Assembly (NCBI GenBank): GCA_902611405.1 | Contig: CACLZL010000002.1 | Coordinates: 62,001-126,000, forward strand | Length of the DNA: 64,000 nucleotides | Source of the DNA: an uncultured Pelagibacteraceae bacterium | GTDB lineage: Bacteria > Pseudomonadota > Alphaproteobacteria > Pelagibacterales > Pelagibacteraceae | Direction: 5' to 3' | In this document: positions 35,919-46,727 of the stretch, piece by piece | Numbering within the stretch: the stretch's first letter is position 1 | How the letters are laid out: every line of letters starts with the position of its first letter | Notes under the pieces: generated by a model | Database searches by the model: none | What the model saw: the letters and a program-made list of their open reading frames with translations, nothing else | What the model was told of the DNA's origin: nothing | Program-made: the position numbers and the translations under genes

Positions 35919-37295
35919 ATGGCTCAAACAAAAAAACAATCGTGGCTTGATTCTCTTGAGGTTTATAAAGATATCAGAATGGTGAGAATCCTTTTGTTAG
36001 GTGCAATTAGTGGATTTCCTTGGGTATTAATTGCTAGCAGCTTAAGTCTATGGCTTAAAGAAGAGGGTCTTAGTAGATCAACAATAGGATGGGCAGGTTT
36101 AATTTTTGGAGTATACGCTTTCAATTATTTGTGGGCTCCCATTATAGATAGAATACAGATTCCAATTCTAACAAAAAAATTAGGCCATAGAAGAGGCTGG
36201 ATAGTTTTGATGCAATTAATTATTTTGTTAAGTCTTGTTGTTTGGAGTGTGATTAATCCAACTGAAAATTTGGCTTTACTAATTACTGTAGGTTTAATTA
36301 TTGCTATAGCATCAGCAACCCAAGATATAACTGTAGATGCATTAAGAATTGAACAGATAAATGAGAATGAAGGAAAATCAATGGCTGCTGGTGCAGCTAT
36401 GGCTGTTGTTGGTTGGTGGACAGGTTATAAATTAGGTGGAGTTGTTGCTTTATTCACAGCAGAATTTTTTGAAAACCTAGGAGTGGCTGACTACTGGCAA
36501 GCTACTTTTTTAATTTTAGGTATTTTGATAATTTTAATGAATATAGGATTAATGTTTGTTCATGAACCTATAGAAACAAATAGACAAGCAAAACAAAGAG
36601 AAACAGATAAATTAATTGAAGGAAAACTTGGATCAAGCAACATAATTACAAACTTTATCGCATATATAACAGGAACCATAGGCGGACCTATTATTAGTTT
36701 TTTTAAAAAAAATGGTTTTGCCATTGCAGCTGGAATTTTAGGATTTGTATTTTTATTTAAAATAGGTGAGGCATTTATGGGAAGAATGTCTATTGTTTTT
36801 TATAAAGAAATTGGATTCTCCAAAGGTCAAATTGCAATTTATTCAAAAGGACTTGGCTGGATAACAACAGTTGTATTTACTTTGTTAGGTGGTGTAATGG
36901 CTATGAGGGCTGGAACAATTAAAACCATGTTCTTTGCTGGAGGGTTAATGGCCATAACAAATCTTTTATTCGCAATTTTAGCATGGACTGGAAAATCTGA
37001 AATTTTATTTGCAATTGCTGTTATAGCTGATGATATCACAGCAGCTTTTGCAACTGTAGCATTTGTTGCGTTTATATCATTACTAGTTGATAGAACTTAT
37101 ACAGCTACACAATATGCATTACTTGCTTCAATTGGCACTGCTGGTCGTACTACACTGGCTTCATCATCAGGAGCTTTGGTTGACTGGTTAAACGGAGATT
37201 GGGGAACATTTTTTGTTTTAACGACTATAATGGTGATACCATCGTTAATTTGTTTATGGTTAATAAAAAACAATATTAAAATTGGTGCAAAATAA
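35919..37295 (+). CDS. ampG: AmpG-family muropeptide permease (MFS)
   Basis: The 458-residue MFS protein has about 12-14 transmembrane segments. The N-terminal part LLGAISGFPWVLIASSLSLWLKEEGLS and the loop APIIDRIQIP...LGHRRGW match AmpG, which imports anhydro-muropeptides from the periplasm for recycling. The ATG at 35919 was chosen because GGAGA lies 8 bases upstream; a TTG five codons earlier is in frame but overlaps trkH. Its 3' end overlaps an NlpC/P60 peptidase gene, which fits a recycling role. Confidence 0.88.
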   Translation: MAQTKKQSWLDSLEVYKDIRMVRILLLGAISGFPWVLIASSLSLWLKEEGLSRSTIGWAGLIFGVYAFNYLWAPIIDRIQIPILTKKLGHRRGWIVLMQLIILLSLVVWSVINPTENLALLITVGLIIAIASATQDITVDALRIEQINENEGKSMAAGAAMAVVGWWTGYKLGGVVALFTAEFFENLGVADYWQATFLILGILIILMNIGLMFVHEPIETNRQAKQRETDKLIEGKLGSSNIITNFIAYITGTIGGPIISFFKKNGFAIAAGILGFVFLFKIGEAFMGRMSIVFYKEIGFSKGQIAIYSKGLGWITTVVFTLLGGVMAMRAGTIKTMFFAGGLMAITNLLFAILAWTGKSEILFAIAVIADDITAAFATVAFVAFISLLVDRTYTATQYALLASIGTAGRTTLASSSGALVDWLNGDWGTFFVLTTIMVIPSLICLWLIKNNIKIGAK

Positions 37296-38031
37296 TTTTT
37301 ACTTCATAGGTAATTTTTCGAATATTTACAAAAATCCTTCGAGAAGATCTGAGGTAACTTCACAAATTATACATGGTGAAAAATTTAAAATTTTAGCAAA
37401 AAATAAAAGTTGGATAAAAATCAAAACTTTGTTTGATAATTATAAGGGGTATATAAAAAATTCAAAATATGTAGAAAAATTTAGTCCTAACTATAAAGTA
37501 AGTTCATTAAAAGCAAAAATTTTTAAAAAACCTGGAATTGGAACTAATAGTTGGCTTCCACTTGCATCCAAATTGTCTGTATTTGAGCAAAATAACAATT
37601 ATGTAAAAATTGAAAAAAATAAATGGATTAAAAAAGCAGACATTAAAGAAGTAAAACATAAAGAAAATAATTTTACAAAAATATTTAAAAAATTTTTAAA
37701 TGTAAAATATGTTTGGGGTGGAAAAACATTTCAAGGTATTGATTGCTCAGCCTTATTACAAATATTTTTTTGTTATAATAATACGTTTTATCCAAGAGAT
37801 ACAAAAGATCAGATAAAATATTCAAAAAAGAATTCAAAAAAAAGACAATTTAAAAAAGGAGACATTATTTTTTGGAAAGGTCATGTTGCTATGTGTTTAA
37901 ATTCTAAACAACTAATTCATGCTTATGGTCCAGAAAAAAAAGTAATTATTATGCCAATTATAGAAACAATTAATAGAATTCAAAAAACTGCCAAGCTAAA
38001 GGTAAAAAAAGTATCTAGGATAAAATACTAA
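37285..38031 (+). CDS. NlpC/P60 peptidase with SH3-like domains, no signal peptide
   Basis: The protein (about 248 residues) has two SH3b-like segments (about 5-60 and 70-115) and an NlpC/P60 domain. The catalytic Cys is in GIDCSALLQ, preceded by YVWGGKT, and the His is in KGHVAMCLN; the third polar residue is probably His in LIHAYGP. Such enzymes cut gamma-D-Glu-diaminopimelate or related stem-peptide bonds. No signal peptide is seen, so it is probably cytosolic and could process muropeptides imported by AmpG, whose gene overlaps it. The start is GTG at 37285 or TTG at 37282; no ATG is available. Confidence 0.85.
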   Translation: MQNNFYFIGNFSNIYKNPSRRSEVTSQIIHGEKFKILAKNKSWIKIKTLFDNYKGYIKNSKYVEKFSPNYKVSSLKAKIFKKPGIGTNSWLPLASKLSVFEQNNNYVKIEKNKWIKKADIKEVKHKENNFTKIFKKFLNVKYVWGGKTFQGIDCSALLQIFFCYNNTFYPRDTKDQIKYSKKNSKKRQFKKGDIIFWKGHVAMCLNSKQLIHAYGPEKKVIIMPIIETINRIQKTAKLKVKKVSRIKY

Positions 38032-38924
38032 TTTCTTCCAAAGTCAGGCTTATCTATATCTTGTTTCAATTTAATGATTTTTGACCTTACTTTTTTAGTC
38101 TGAATAAGTTTTTTTACAATAGACTTATTATTTTTTGAATTAATATCTTTTTTAAATTGATTTAAATTTTTAATAAATAAATCGATTGCTTTTGAAATAT
38201 TATTTTTATTATTAAAAAAAATATCTCTCCACATGATTTCATTTGATGCTGCAATCCTAGAAAAATCTCTTAATCCACCAGCACTGTATTTGATTAGCTC
38301 ATAATTTTGTTTTTTCTCAAAATCTTGAGCTGATTTCACCAGATTATATGCAATTAAGTGTGGTAAATGACTAGTAATTGAAAAAATTTTGTCATGTTTT
38401 TCAGCACTCATAACAACTACTTTCGCTCCAATTTTTTTCCAAAACTTAGTCAGAATATTTATATTATTTTTTTTAATATTTTTTTCTTTAATTATTATGC
38501 ACCATCTATCAGTAAACATATTTTCTTTACCATGCTCTGGTCCACTAACTTCTGATCCAGCTATCGGGTGACTTTGAATCCAACTAATACCTTTCTTTAA
38601 AAATTTATTTATAATTTTAGAAGTTTCAATTTTTGAAGAACCAATATCTGTAATCAATGTTTTTGATGGTATAAAGTTATTAATTTTTAAAATAATATTT
38701 TTGTATTCACTCATTGGTGTACAAAAGATGATTAGATCAGAATTACTCACACCTTCTTTTAATGATTTAACAATTTTTCCAGGTAATTTTAATCTTTTTA
38801 TCTTAGCAATATTTGATTTTGATTTTTCATAAATAAATATTTTTTTTGCTATTTTTTTTTTACTAATACCCCTTAATAAAGATGAACCTAATAATCCACA
38901 GCCAATAATTAAAATATTTTTCAT
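38028..38924 (-). CDS. tyrA: Prephenate/arogenate dehydrogenase
   Basis: The 298-residue enzyme makes tyrosine by oxidative decarboxylation of prephenate or arogenate. The NAD site is IIGCGLLGSSLLRGI at the N-terminus; IGSSK, HPIAGSEVSGPEHG (residues about 118-131) and the catalytic-His segment ITSHLPHLIAYNL are typical of the cyclohexadienyl dehydrogenase family. It overlaps hisC by four bases (ATGA). Substrate preference cannot be read from the sequence. Confidence 0.93.
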   Translation of the reverse strand: MKNILIIGCGLLGSSLLRGISKKKIAKKIFIYEKSKSNIAKIKRLKLPGKIVKSLKEGVSNSDLIIFCTPMSEYKNIILKINNFIPSKTLITDIGSSKIETSKIINKFLKKGISWIQSHPIAGSEVSGPEHGKENMFTDRWCIIIKEKNIKKNNINILTKFWKKIGAKVVVMSAEKHDKIFSITSHLPHLIAYNLVKSAQDFEKKQNYELIKYSAGGLRDFSRIAASNEIMWRDIFFNNKNNISKAIDLFIKNLNQFKKDINSKNNKSIVKKLIQTKKVRSKIIKLKQDIDKPDFGRN

Positions 38925-40006
38925 TTTTTTAATACTTGTTTAATAATACTCATAAACTTTAAGTTTTCTTTTTTAGATCCAATAGTTAACCTTAATTTAT
39001 TCTTTATGTGATAACCATCTTCTGTTGATCTTAAAATAATTCCCTTATTTTTAAGATTTTTATATAAAAATTTTGCTGAATACCTGCATTTTTCAAAATT
39101 AAGTAACAAAAAATTTGCTGAAACTGAATTTGAAAAAATATTATAAGTCTCGAGAAATTTCTTAATTTTTCTAGAATATAATAAATTATGTCTAATCGAT
39201 TTATTTATAAAAGCTTTATCCTTCAGTGATTCAATGGCAGCTAATTGAGCAATACCATTTACATTAAATGGTGGTTTTATAACGTTTAGTGCATCCACTA
39301 TTTTTTTCGATCCATATCCCCAACCTACTCTCAGAGAAGCTAATCCAAACATTTTAGAAAAAGTTCTAAGTATGAAAACATTGTCTTTATTCTTGAACAA
39401 ATCTAAACCTGAAGAATAATCTTTATTTTTCATATATTCCGCATAGGCATCATCGATAACTAATAAAATTTTTTTATTTAATCTTTTTCTTAATTCTAAA
39501 ACCTCTTTTTTATTTAAGTAAGTTCCTGTTGGATTGTTTGGATTGGCTATAAAGACAATTTTAGTTTTTTTTGTTATTTTTTTTAGAATTTCTTTTACTG
39601 AAACTTTAAAATTAATTTCTTTTGCAAATACAACTTTTGCACCAACAATTTTTGAGTAAATTCTGTACATTAAAAAACTATACTCTGGTAATACAACCTC
39701 ATCTTTTGGGTTTAAAAACAACTGACAGAGCATTTGAATAACTTCATCTGAACCTGCTCCACAAATAATTTTCTCAGAATTACATTTATAAGCTTTAGAT
39801 ATTGCTTTTCTTAAATTTTGAGATTTTCCGTCTGGATATTTATCTAAATTCAGATTTTTATTTGATATTATTTTCTTTGCTTTAGGGCTCATACCTAAAG
39901 CAGACTCATTGGCAGAAAGCTTAATTACGTTCTTAAGTTTCTTAACTTTTGATTTACCAGGCTTATAAGCCTCAATATTAAATTTTTTGAAATTTGGAGT
40001 TATCAT
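38921..40006 (-). CDS. hisC: Histidinol-phosphate / aromatic aminotransferase
   Basis: The 361-residue class I/II PLP aminotransferase shows KLSANESALGMSP at the start, IANPNNPTGTY near residue 160, and the PLP lysine in LRTFSKMFGLASLRVGWG near 225. HisC paralogues paired with tyrA, as here, commonly also transaminate prephenate or aromatic keto acids. Coupling to tyrA by a 4-bp overlap supports a role in tyrosine/phenylalanine synthesis, besides or instead of histidine. The gene is divergent from metX. Confidence 0.9.
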   Translation of the reverse strand: MITPNFKKFNIEAYKPGKSKVKKLKNVIKLSANESALGMSPKAKKIISNKNLNLDKYPDGKSQNLRKAISKAYKCNSEKIICGAGSDEVIQMLCQLFLNPKDEVVLPEYSFLMYRIYSKIVGAKVVFAKEINFKVSVKEILKKITKKTKIVFIANPNNPTGTYLNKKEVLELRKRLNKKILLVIDDAYAEYMKNKDYSSGLDLFKNKDNVFILRTFSKMFGLASLRVGWGYGSKKIVDALNVIKPPFNVNGIAQLAAIESLKDKAFINKSIRHNLLYSRKIKKFLETYNIFSNSVSANFLLLNFEKCRYSAKFLYKNLKNKGIILRSTEDGYHIKNKLRLTIGSKKENLKFMSIIKQVLKK

Positions 40007-40079
40007 TTTTTTTAATTTATGTGCTCTTTATAGATAAAATTACAAAATTTTATAGAGAATAAGAGGATTTTTTAAAAAA

Positions 40080-40108
40080 TTGACATAATAAATAAGTTCT
40101 AGTAAAAA
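40080..40108 (+). promoter_or_regulatory. Probable promoter of the metX operon
   Basis: A perfect -35 hexamer TTGACA (40080-40085) is followed after 17 bp by TAAAAA (40103-40108), a weaker -10 element. Transcription would start about 40114-40116, exactly where the SAM-II aptamer begins. The -10 position is less certain than the -35. Confidence 0.55.
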
Positions 40109-40113
40109 AATTA

Positions 40114-40166
40114 TGCGCTGATTTAACTGAATTGCGAGCGCTTAAAAAAAACCGCTAAAATAGTTT
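40114..40166 (+). ncRNA. SAM-II riboswitch aptamer upstream of metX
   Basis: The sequence matches the conserved SAM-II core: GCGCTGATTTAAC, then ATTGCGAGCGC, then GCTAAAA. P1 is GCGCT (40115-40119) with AGCGC (40137-40141). The H-type pseudoknot can form between AACT (40125-40128) and AGTT (40162-40165). SAM-II binds S-adenosylmethionine and lowers expression of methionine genes; the crystallised example came from a marine metagenomic metX leader. No Shine-Dalgarno sequence lies in the 3' pseudoknot strand here, so the usual mechanism of hiding the ribosome site is not obvious. A run of eight T follows (40164-40171). Confidence 0.9.
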
Positions 40167-40196
40167 TTTTTCTCACAATTCGAAACAGCTAAAACT

Positions 40197-41312
40197 ATGA
40201 ATACTGAGAAAAACATAAAAACCTTAATTGTGAAGAAACCACTAAAATTAGACTGTGGAAAGACCATAAAAGATTTTCCGATAGCCTATGAAACTTACGG
40301 TTCACTTAATTCAAAAAAAGATAATGCAATATTAGTTTTTCATGCTCTAACAGGAGATCAATTTGTAACCGGGATAAACCCTGTAACCAACAAAGAGGGT
40401 TGGTGGAGTTATGCAGTAGGTCCTGATAAGGCTATAGATACAAATAAATATTTTGTAATTTGCTCTAACGTAATTGGTGGATGTATGGGATCATACGGAC
40501 CAAGTCATAAAGATCCTGATAAAAAAATTTTTGGAACAAATTTTCCAGTTATCACTATCAATGATATGGTGAATGCTCAATATAATTTACTTGATCATTT
40601 TGGTATTGATAAACTATTTTCTATAACTGGAGGTTCAATGGGAGGCATGCAAGTCCTTCAATTTATTAGCAACTTTCCTAACAAATCAAAAACGGTGATA
40701 CCAATAGCAACCACATCTAGTCACTCAGCACAAAATATTGCTTTTAATGAACTAGGTAGACAAGCTATTACAGCAGATAGTGATTGGAAAGATGGTAACT
40801 ATACGTCAAACAATATAAATCCTGGGAAAGGATTAGCGGTGGCTAGAATGGCAGCTCACATTACTTATTTATCTAAAAAAGGTTTGCAAGAAAAATTTGG
40901 AAGAAAGTTACAAGAAAGAGAAGATCTTAAATTTGGATTTGATGCTGATTTTCAAATAGAAAGTTATTTAAGATATCAGGGCTCAGTTTTCGTAGATAGA
41001 TTTGATGCAAATAGTTATCTTTATATCACTAGAGCTATGGATTATTTTGATTTAGCTAAACAATTCAAAGGTAATCTTTCAGAAGCATTTATAAATACAA
41101 AAGCAAAATTTTTTATAATTTCATTTACTTCAGATTGGCTTTATCCAACTCAAGAAAATAAAGATATTGTGATTGCTTTAAACTCAATAGGAGCTGATGT
41201 TGGATTTGTAGAAATTAAGTCAGATAAAGGTCACGACTCCTTTTTACTAGATGTTCCTGACTTCTTAGGTGCACTTAAAAACTTTTTAGATAAATCTTAC
41301 GAAGAAAATTAA
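40197..41312 (+). CDS. metX: Homoserine O-acetyltransferase
   Basis: The 371-residue alpha/beta hydrolase activates homoserine for methionine synthesis. It shows the nucleophile elbow GGSMGGMQ with Ser147, HALTGDQF (oxyanion region), NVIGGCMGSYGP, and a C-terminal SDKGHDSFLLD holding the catalytic His. MetX sequences may use acetyl- or succinyl-CoA; this cannot be settled by eye. It is preceded by a SAM-II riboswitch and followed 2 bp later by metW, the usual partner. Confidence 0.95.
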   Translation: MNTEKNIKTLIVKKPLKLDCGKTIKDFPIAYETYGSLNSKKDNAILVFHALTGDQFVTGINPVTNKEGWWSYAVGPDKAIDTNKYFVICSNVIGGCMGSYGPSHKDPDKKIFGTNFPVITINDMVNAQYNLLDHFGIDKLFSITGGSMGGMQVLQFISNFPNKSKTVIPIATTSSHSAQNIAFNELGRQAITADSDWKDGNYTSNNINPGKGLAVARMAAHITYLSKKGLQEKFGRKLQEREDLKFGFDADFQIESYLRYQGSVFVDRFDANSYLYITRAMDYFDLAKQFKGNLSEAFINTKAKFFIISFTSDWLYPTQENKDIVIALNSIGADVGFVEIKSDKGHDSFLLDVPDFLGALKNFLDKSYEEN

Positions 41313-41314
41313 TT

Positions 41315-41911
41315 ATGAAAAATGAATTTCAGGTAATAGCAGATTTAATTGAAAAAGATAAGAAGGTCTTAGATGTAGGTTGTGCTGATGGAACTTTGAT
41401 GAAATTTTTAAGGGATAATAAAAACATTAATATAAGAGGATTAGAGATTTCAAAAGAAAAAGTGCAAGAATGTATTGCAAAAGGTTTAACTGTAATTGAA
41501 GGAAATGCTGAAAAAGATTTAAAGCAATTTCCAGACAAATCATTTGATTATGTTGTTTTAAGTCAAACCCTTCAAGCGTTTCTTAGACCTGAATTAGTTT
41601 TAGATGAACTTTTAAGAGTTGGAAAAAAAGCAATAGTTACTATTCCTAATTTTGGATATTGGAAAGTAAGATTTCATTTATTATTTAAAGGTACAATGCC
41701 AATTACAAAAACATTACCAGATGAATGGTATAACACTCCAAATTTACACATGTGCACAATCAAAGATTTTTTTCATTTTGTAAAATCAAAAGATATTAAG
41801 ATTTTTAAATCACTCGCTTTAAACAATCTTAATAAATCAATAATAAATGAGAGTAATTTAGGCGTCAAAAATTTGTTTGCAGATCTTGGTATATTTTTGA
41901 TAGAAAAATAA
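41315..41911 (+). CDS. metW: Methionine biosynthesis protein MetW
   Basis: The 198-residue protein has a class I SAM-methyltransferase-like fold with VLDVGCADGTLM (motif I, residues 18-29), IRGLEISKEKVQECI and YVVLSQTLQAF. The C-terminal half has YWKVRFHLLFKG and LPDEWYNTPNLHMCTIKDF, characteristic of MetW. It is needed with MetX for homoserine acylation in several proteobacteria; a methyltransferase activity has not been established. It is in the metX operon. Confidence 0.93.
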   Translation: MKNEFQVIADLIEKDKKVLDVGCADGTLMKFLRDNKNINIRGLEISKEKVQECIAKGLTVIEGNAEKDLKQFPDKSFDYVVLSQTLQAFLRPELVLDELLRVGKKAIVTIPNFGYWKVRFHLLFKGTMPITKTLPDEWYNTPNLHMCTIKDFFHFVKSKDIKIFKSLALNNLNKSIINESNLGVKNLFADLGIFLIEK

Positions 41912-41912
41912 A

Positions 41913-42632
41913 ATGCTTATTGAAATTATACCTTGTCTTCAAGACAACTATAGCTATTTAATAATAGACGAAAGCAACAATTCTGCGTGTGTTGTAGATC
42001 CCAGTGAGTCCGAGCCAATAATAAATTTCTTAAAAAATAAAAATTTAAAATTAAAATACATTCTTAATACTCATCATCACTATGATCATATTGGAGGAAA
42101 TCAAGAATTAAAAAAAAAATATGGATCAGTTGTTGTAGGTTTTAATGGAGACTCGAAAAGAATACCAGAGATAGACATATTGTTAGAAGATAATCAAATA
42201 TGGAAAGCTGAAAACTTTGAAGCTAAAATTATGCATATACCTGGACATACTTCAGGCCATATTTGTTTTAATTTTTTTAAAGAAAAAATAGTTTTTACCG
42301 GAGATACACTTTTCTCACTTGGTTGTGGGAGAATATTTGAAGGTTCTTATGAGGAAATGTTTGAATCTTTAAAAAAAATTAAATTATTACCAGAAGACAC
42401 AAAAATTTATTGTGGTCATGAATACACTCTTAACAATGCAAAATTTTGCAAAAAATATGATTCCGAAAACAAAGATTTACAAAAAAAAATAGAAAAAATA
42501 GAAAAATTAAGAGAAAATGGAATTCCTACCATACCCTCAACTTTAAAAGAGGAATTGAAGTGTAATATATTTTTAAGAGCAAAAGATGTTAAAACCTTTT
42601 CAAAATTAAGAGATTTTAAGGATAATTTCTAA
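41913..42632 (+). CDS. gloB: Hydroxyacylglutathione hydrolase (glyoxalase II)
   Basis: The 239-residue metallo-beta-lactamase-fold enzyme hydrolyses S-lactoylglutathione in methylglyoxal detoxification. The metal motif is THHHYDHIGG (about residues 53-62); HIPGHTSGHICF, GDTLFSLGCGRIFEG and CGHEYTLNNAKF follow. The C-terminal substrate-binding domain is short, ending KLRDFKDNF. It follows metW by 1 bp and ends the metX operon. Confidence 0.93.
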   Translation: MLIEIIPCLQDNYSYLIIDESNNSACVVDPSESEPIINFLKNKNLKLKYILNTHHHYDHIGGNQELKKKYGSVVVGFNGDSKRIPEIDILLEDNQIWKAENFEAKIMHIPGHTSGHICFNFFKEKIVFTGDTLFSLGCGRIFEGSYEEMFESLKKIKLLPEDTKIYCGHEYTLNNAKFCKKYDSENKDLQKKIEKIEKLRENGIPTIPSTLKEELKCNIFLRAKDVKTFSKLRDFKDNF

Positions 42633-42642
42633 TTAATTCGGC

Positions 42643-42670
42643 TTGACTAAAGGCTGACTACAACTATATT
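42643..42670 (+). promoter_or_regulatory. Probable sigma70 promoter of rplU-rpmA-obg
   Basis: TTGACT (42643-42648) and TATATT (42665-42670) are spaced by 16 bp, close to consensus, and lie 26 bp upstream of the rplU ATG in the only gap of this region. It likely drives the long rightward operon that follows. Confidence 0.6.
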
Positions 42671-42696
42671 GCGGTAACTTTAAATTAAATCATACT

Positions 42697-43095
42697 ATGT
42701 CATACGCAGTAATAAAAACAGGTGGAAAACAGTATAAAGTAAAATCTGGAGAAATTCTAAAAATTGAAAAACTACCAGACTCTAAACCTGAGACTAAAAT
42801 AGAGTTTAATGAAATCTTGGCATACGGTGATGATAAATCAATTGAAATTGGAACTCCAAATGTTGAGGGCGCAAAAGTAGAAGCTGATTTAATTAAAAAT
42901 AGCAAAAATAGAACTATTTTAATTTTTAAAAAAAGAAGAAGACAAAATTCAAGAAGAAAAAACGGGCACAGACAAGAATATTCTATGATAAGAATTAACA
43001 AAATTTTTTCAAAAGATGGTAAAGTGTTATCAGAAGCTGAAAAAATTTCTAAAACTTCAAAAAAAGAAGGAGTTAAGGAAGCAGTAAACAAATAG
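42697..43095 (+). CDS. rplU: Ribosomal protein bL21
   Basis: The 132-residue 50S protein starts YAVIKTGGKQYKV and contains the RRRQNSRRKNGHRQ basic stretch (about residues 81-94) and the YSMIRINKI strand. It is about 30 residues longer than the Escherichia coli protein through a charged lysine/glutamate-rich tail, as often in alphaproteobacteria. It is the first gene of the rplU-rpmA-obg group. Confidence 0.95.
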   Translation: MSYAVIKTGGKQYKVKSGEILKIEKLPDSKPETKIEFNEILAYGDDKSIEIGTPNVEGAKVEADLIKNSKNRTILIFKKRRRQNSRRKNGHRQEYSMIRINKIFSKDGKVLSEAEKISKTSKKEGVKEAVNK

Positions 43096-43109
43096 TTATT
43101 AGGTAAATT

Positions 43110-43364
43110 ATGGCAACAAAAAAAGCAGGTGGATCATCACGAAACGGACGAGATAGTGCCGGTAGAAGACTTGGTGTAAAAAAGTATGGTGGTGAAACAG
43201 TAATTCCTGGAAACATAATTGTTAGACAAAGAGGAACTAAGATTTTTCCAGGTGAGAATGTTGGTATGGGTAAAGATCATTCAATATTTTCAGTTGTTAA
43301 AGGGAAAGTTGTTTTCAAAAAATCTAAATCAGATAGAACTTTCGTTTCTGTAAAGCCCAATTAA
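43110..43364 (+). CDS. rpmA: Ribosomal protein bL27
   Basis: The 84-residue protein begins [20 protein letters not shown], the near-invariant bL27 start that reaches into the peptidyl transferase centre. It continues with [26 protein letters not shown] and GKDHSIFSV. There is no N-terminal extension of the Firmicute type needing cleavage. It follows rplU after 14 bp. Confidence 0.97.
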   Translation: MATKKAGGSSRNGRDSAGRRLGVKKYGGETVIPGNIIVRQRGTKIFPGENVGMGKDHSIFSVVKGKVVFKKSKSDRTFVSVKPN

Positions 43365-43380
43365 TAGTACAACCAATTAA

Positions 43381-45475
<2,095 letters not shown>

Positions 45476-46726
45476 ATGATTAAATATATGAATTTAATTG
45501 GAATAAAAGCTCGAAAAGCTAGTGAGTATAAAGTTACAACTGAAGTAAAAAATAAAGTCTTAAATGATTACGCGAAATTAATTAAGAATGAAAAAAAATT
45601 TATTATTAATCAAAATTCAAAAGATATAAATTACGCAAGAAAAAGAGGGTTAAAAGAGAACTTAATCAAAAGACTTCATTTAAATGAAAATAAATTGAAT
45701 GGAATTATAAATTCTATTTTAAAAATAGCTAAATTAAGGGATCCTATAGACAACACTTTAGACAAATGGAAAAGACAAAATGGTTTGAACATAAAAAGAG
45801 TGTCAATACCAATTGGAGTTATTGGTGTTATTTATGAAAGTAGACCAAATGTAACTTCAGATGTTGCTAGTCTTTGTTTTAAATCTGGAAATGTAGTGAT
45901 TTTGAAAGGAGGCTCTGAGGCCATAAATTCAAATAAAGCTTTAGCTAATTTGTTTAGAAAAGCACTTAAAAAAAATAAAGTTGATGAAAACTTTATTCAA
46001 TTTATCGACTCAAAACAAAGAAAACTAGTAGATATAATGCTTTCTAAAATGAAAAAATATATCGATGTCATCATACCTCGTGGTGGAAAAAATTTAGTTA
46101 AAAAAGTTTTAGAATTATCCAAAGTACCTATAATTGGACACTTAGAAGGACTTTGTCATACTTATATAGACAAAGATGCAGAATTAAAAATGGCTAAAAA
46201 AGTTGTTTATAACGCTAAATTAAGAAATACGAGTATTTGCGGTGCGACTGAAACTATTCTTATTCATAAAAATATAGTCAAAAAATTTAGTAATCCTATT
46301 TTGCAGGCACTTGAAAATAATGGTTGTAAAATAATTGGTGATAAGATTTTGAAGAGTTATTACAAAGGTCAAGTATATCCTGCAAAAGAAAAAGATTGGT
46401 CAACTGAATATTTGGCATCAATTGTATCTGTTAAAGTTGTTAAAAATTCTGGAGAGGCAATTAAGCATATTAATAAATATGGCACTATGCACACTGACTC
46501 CATCATTACAAAAAATAAAAAAACAGCAAAATACTTCTTAAAAAATGTTAAAAGCTCAATTGCAATGCATAATACCTCAACTCAATTTGCTGATGGCGGT
46601 GAATTTGGATTTGGTGGAGAAGTTGGAATTTCTACAAATACACTACCACCAAGAGGTCCTGTAGGTTTAAATCAATTGATTTCATATAAATATGAAATCA
46701 CTAGTAATGGTAAAATAAGAAATTAA
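45476..46726 (+). CDS. proA: Gamma-glutamyl phosphate reductase
   Basis: The 416-residue NADPH-dependent aldehyde dehydrogenase fold enzyme makes glutamate semialdehyde. It has IPIGVIGVIYESRPNVTSD, VILKGGSEA and DVIIPRGGKNL. The catalytic Cys is in LRNTSICGATET near residue 255, and QFADGGEFGFGGEVGIST marks the C-terminal signature. The ATG immediately follows the proB stop, so the two are a coupled pair. Confidence 0.96.
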   Translation: MIKYMNLIGIKARKASEYKVTTEVKNKVLNDYAKLIKNEKKFIINQNSKDINYARKRGLKENLIKRLHLNENKLNGIINSILKIAKLRDPIDNTLDKWKRQNGLNIKRVSIPIGVIGVIYESRPNVTSDVASLCFKSGNVVILKGGSEAINSNKALANLFRKALKKNKVDENFIQFIDSKQRKLVDIMLSKMKKYIDVIIPRGGKNLVKKVLELSKVPIIGHLEGLCHTYIDKDAELKMAKKVVYNAKLRNTSICGATETILIHKNIVKKFSNPILQALENNGCKIIGDKILKSYYKGQVYPAKEKDWSTEYLASIVSVKVVKNSGEAIKHINKYGTMHTDSIITKNKKTAKYFLKNVKSSIAMHNTSTQFADGGEFGFGGEVGISTNTLPPRGPVGLNQLISYKYEITSNGKIRN

Positions 46727-46727
46727 A

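Noticed and set aside
42690..43091. A 133-codon minus-strand open frame covering rplU
   Set aside because: Mirror of the bL21 gene, which has clear ribosomal-protein motifs and its own promoter.
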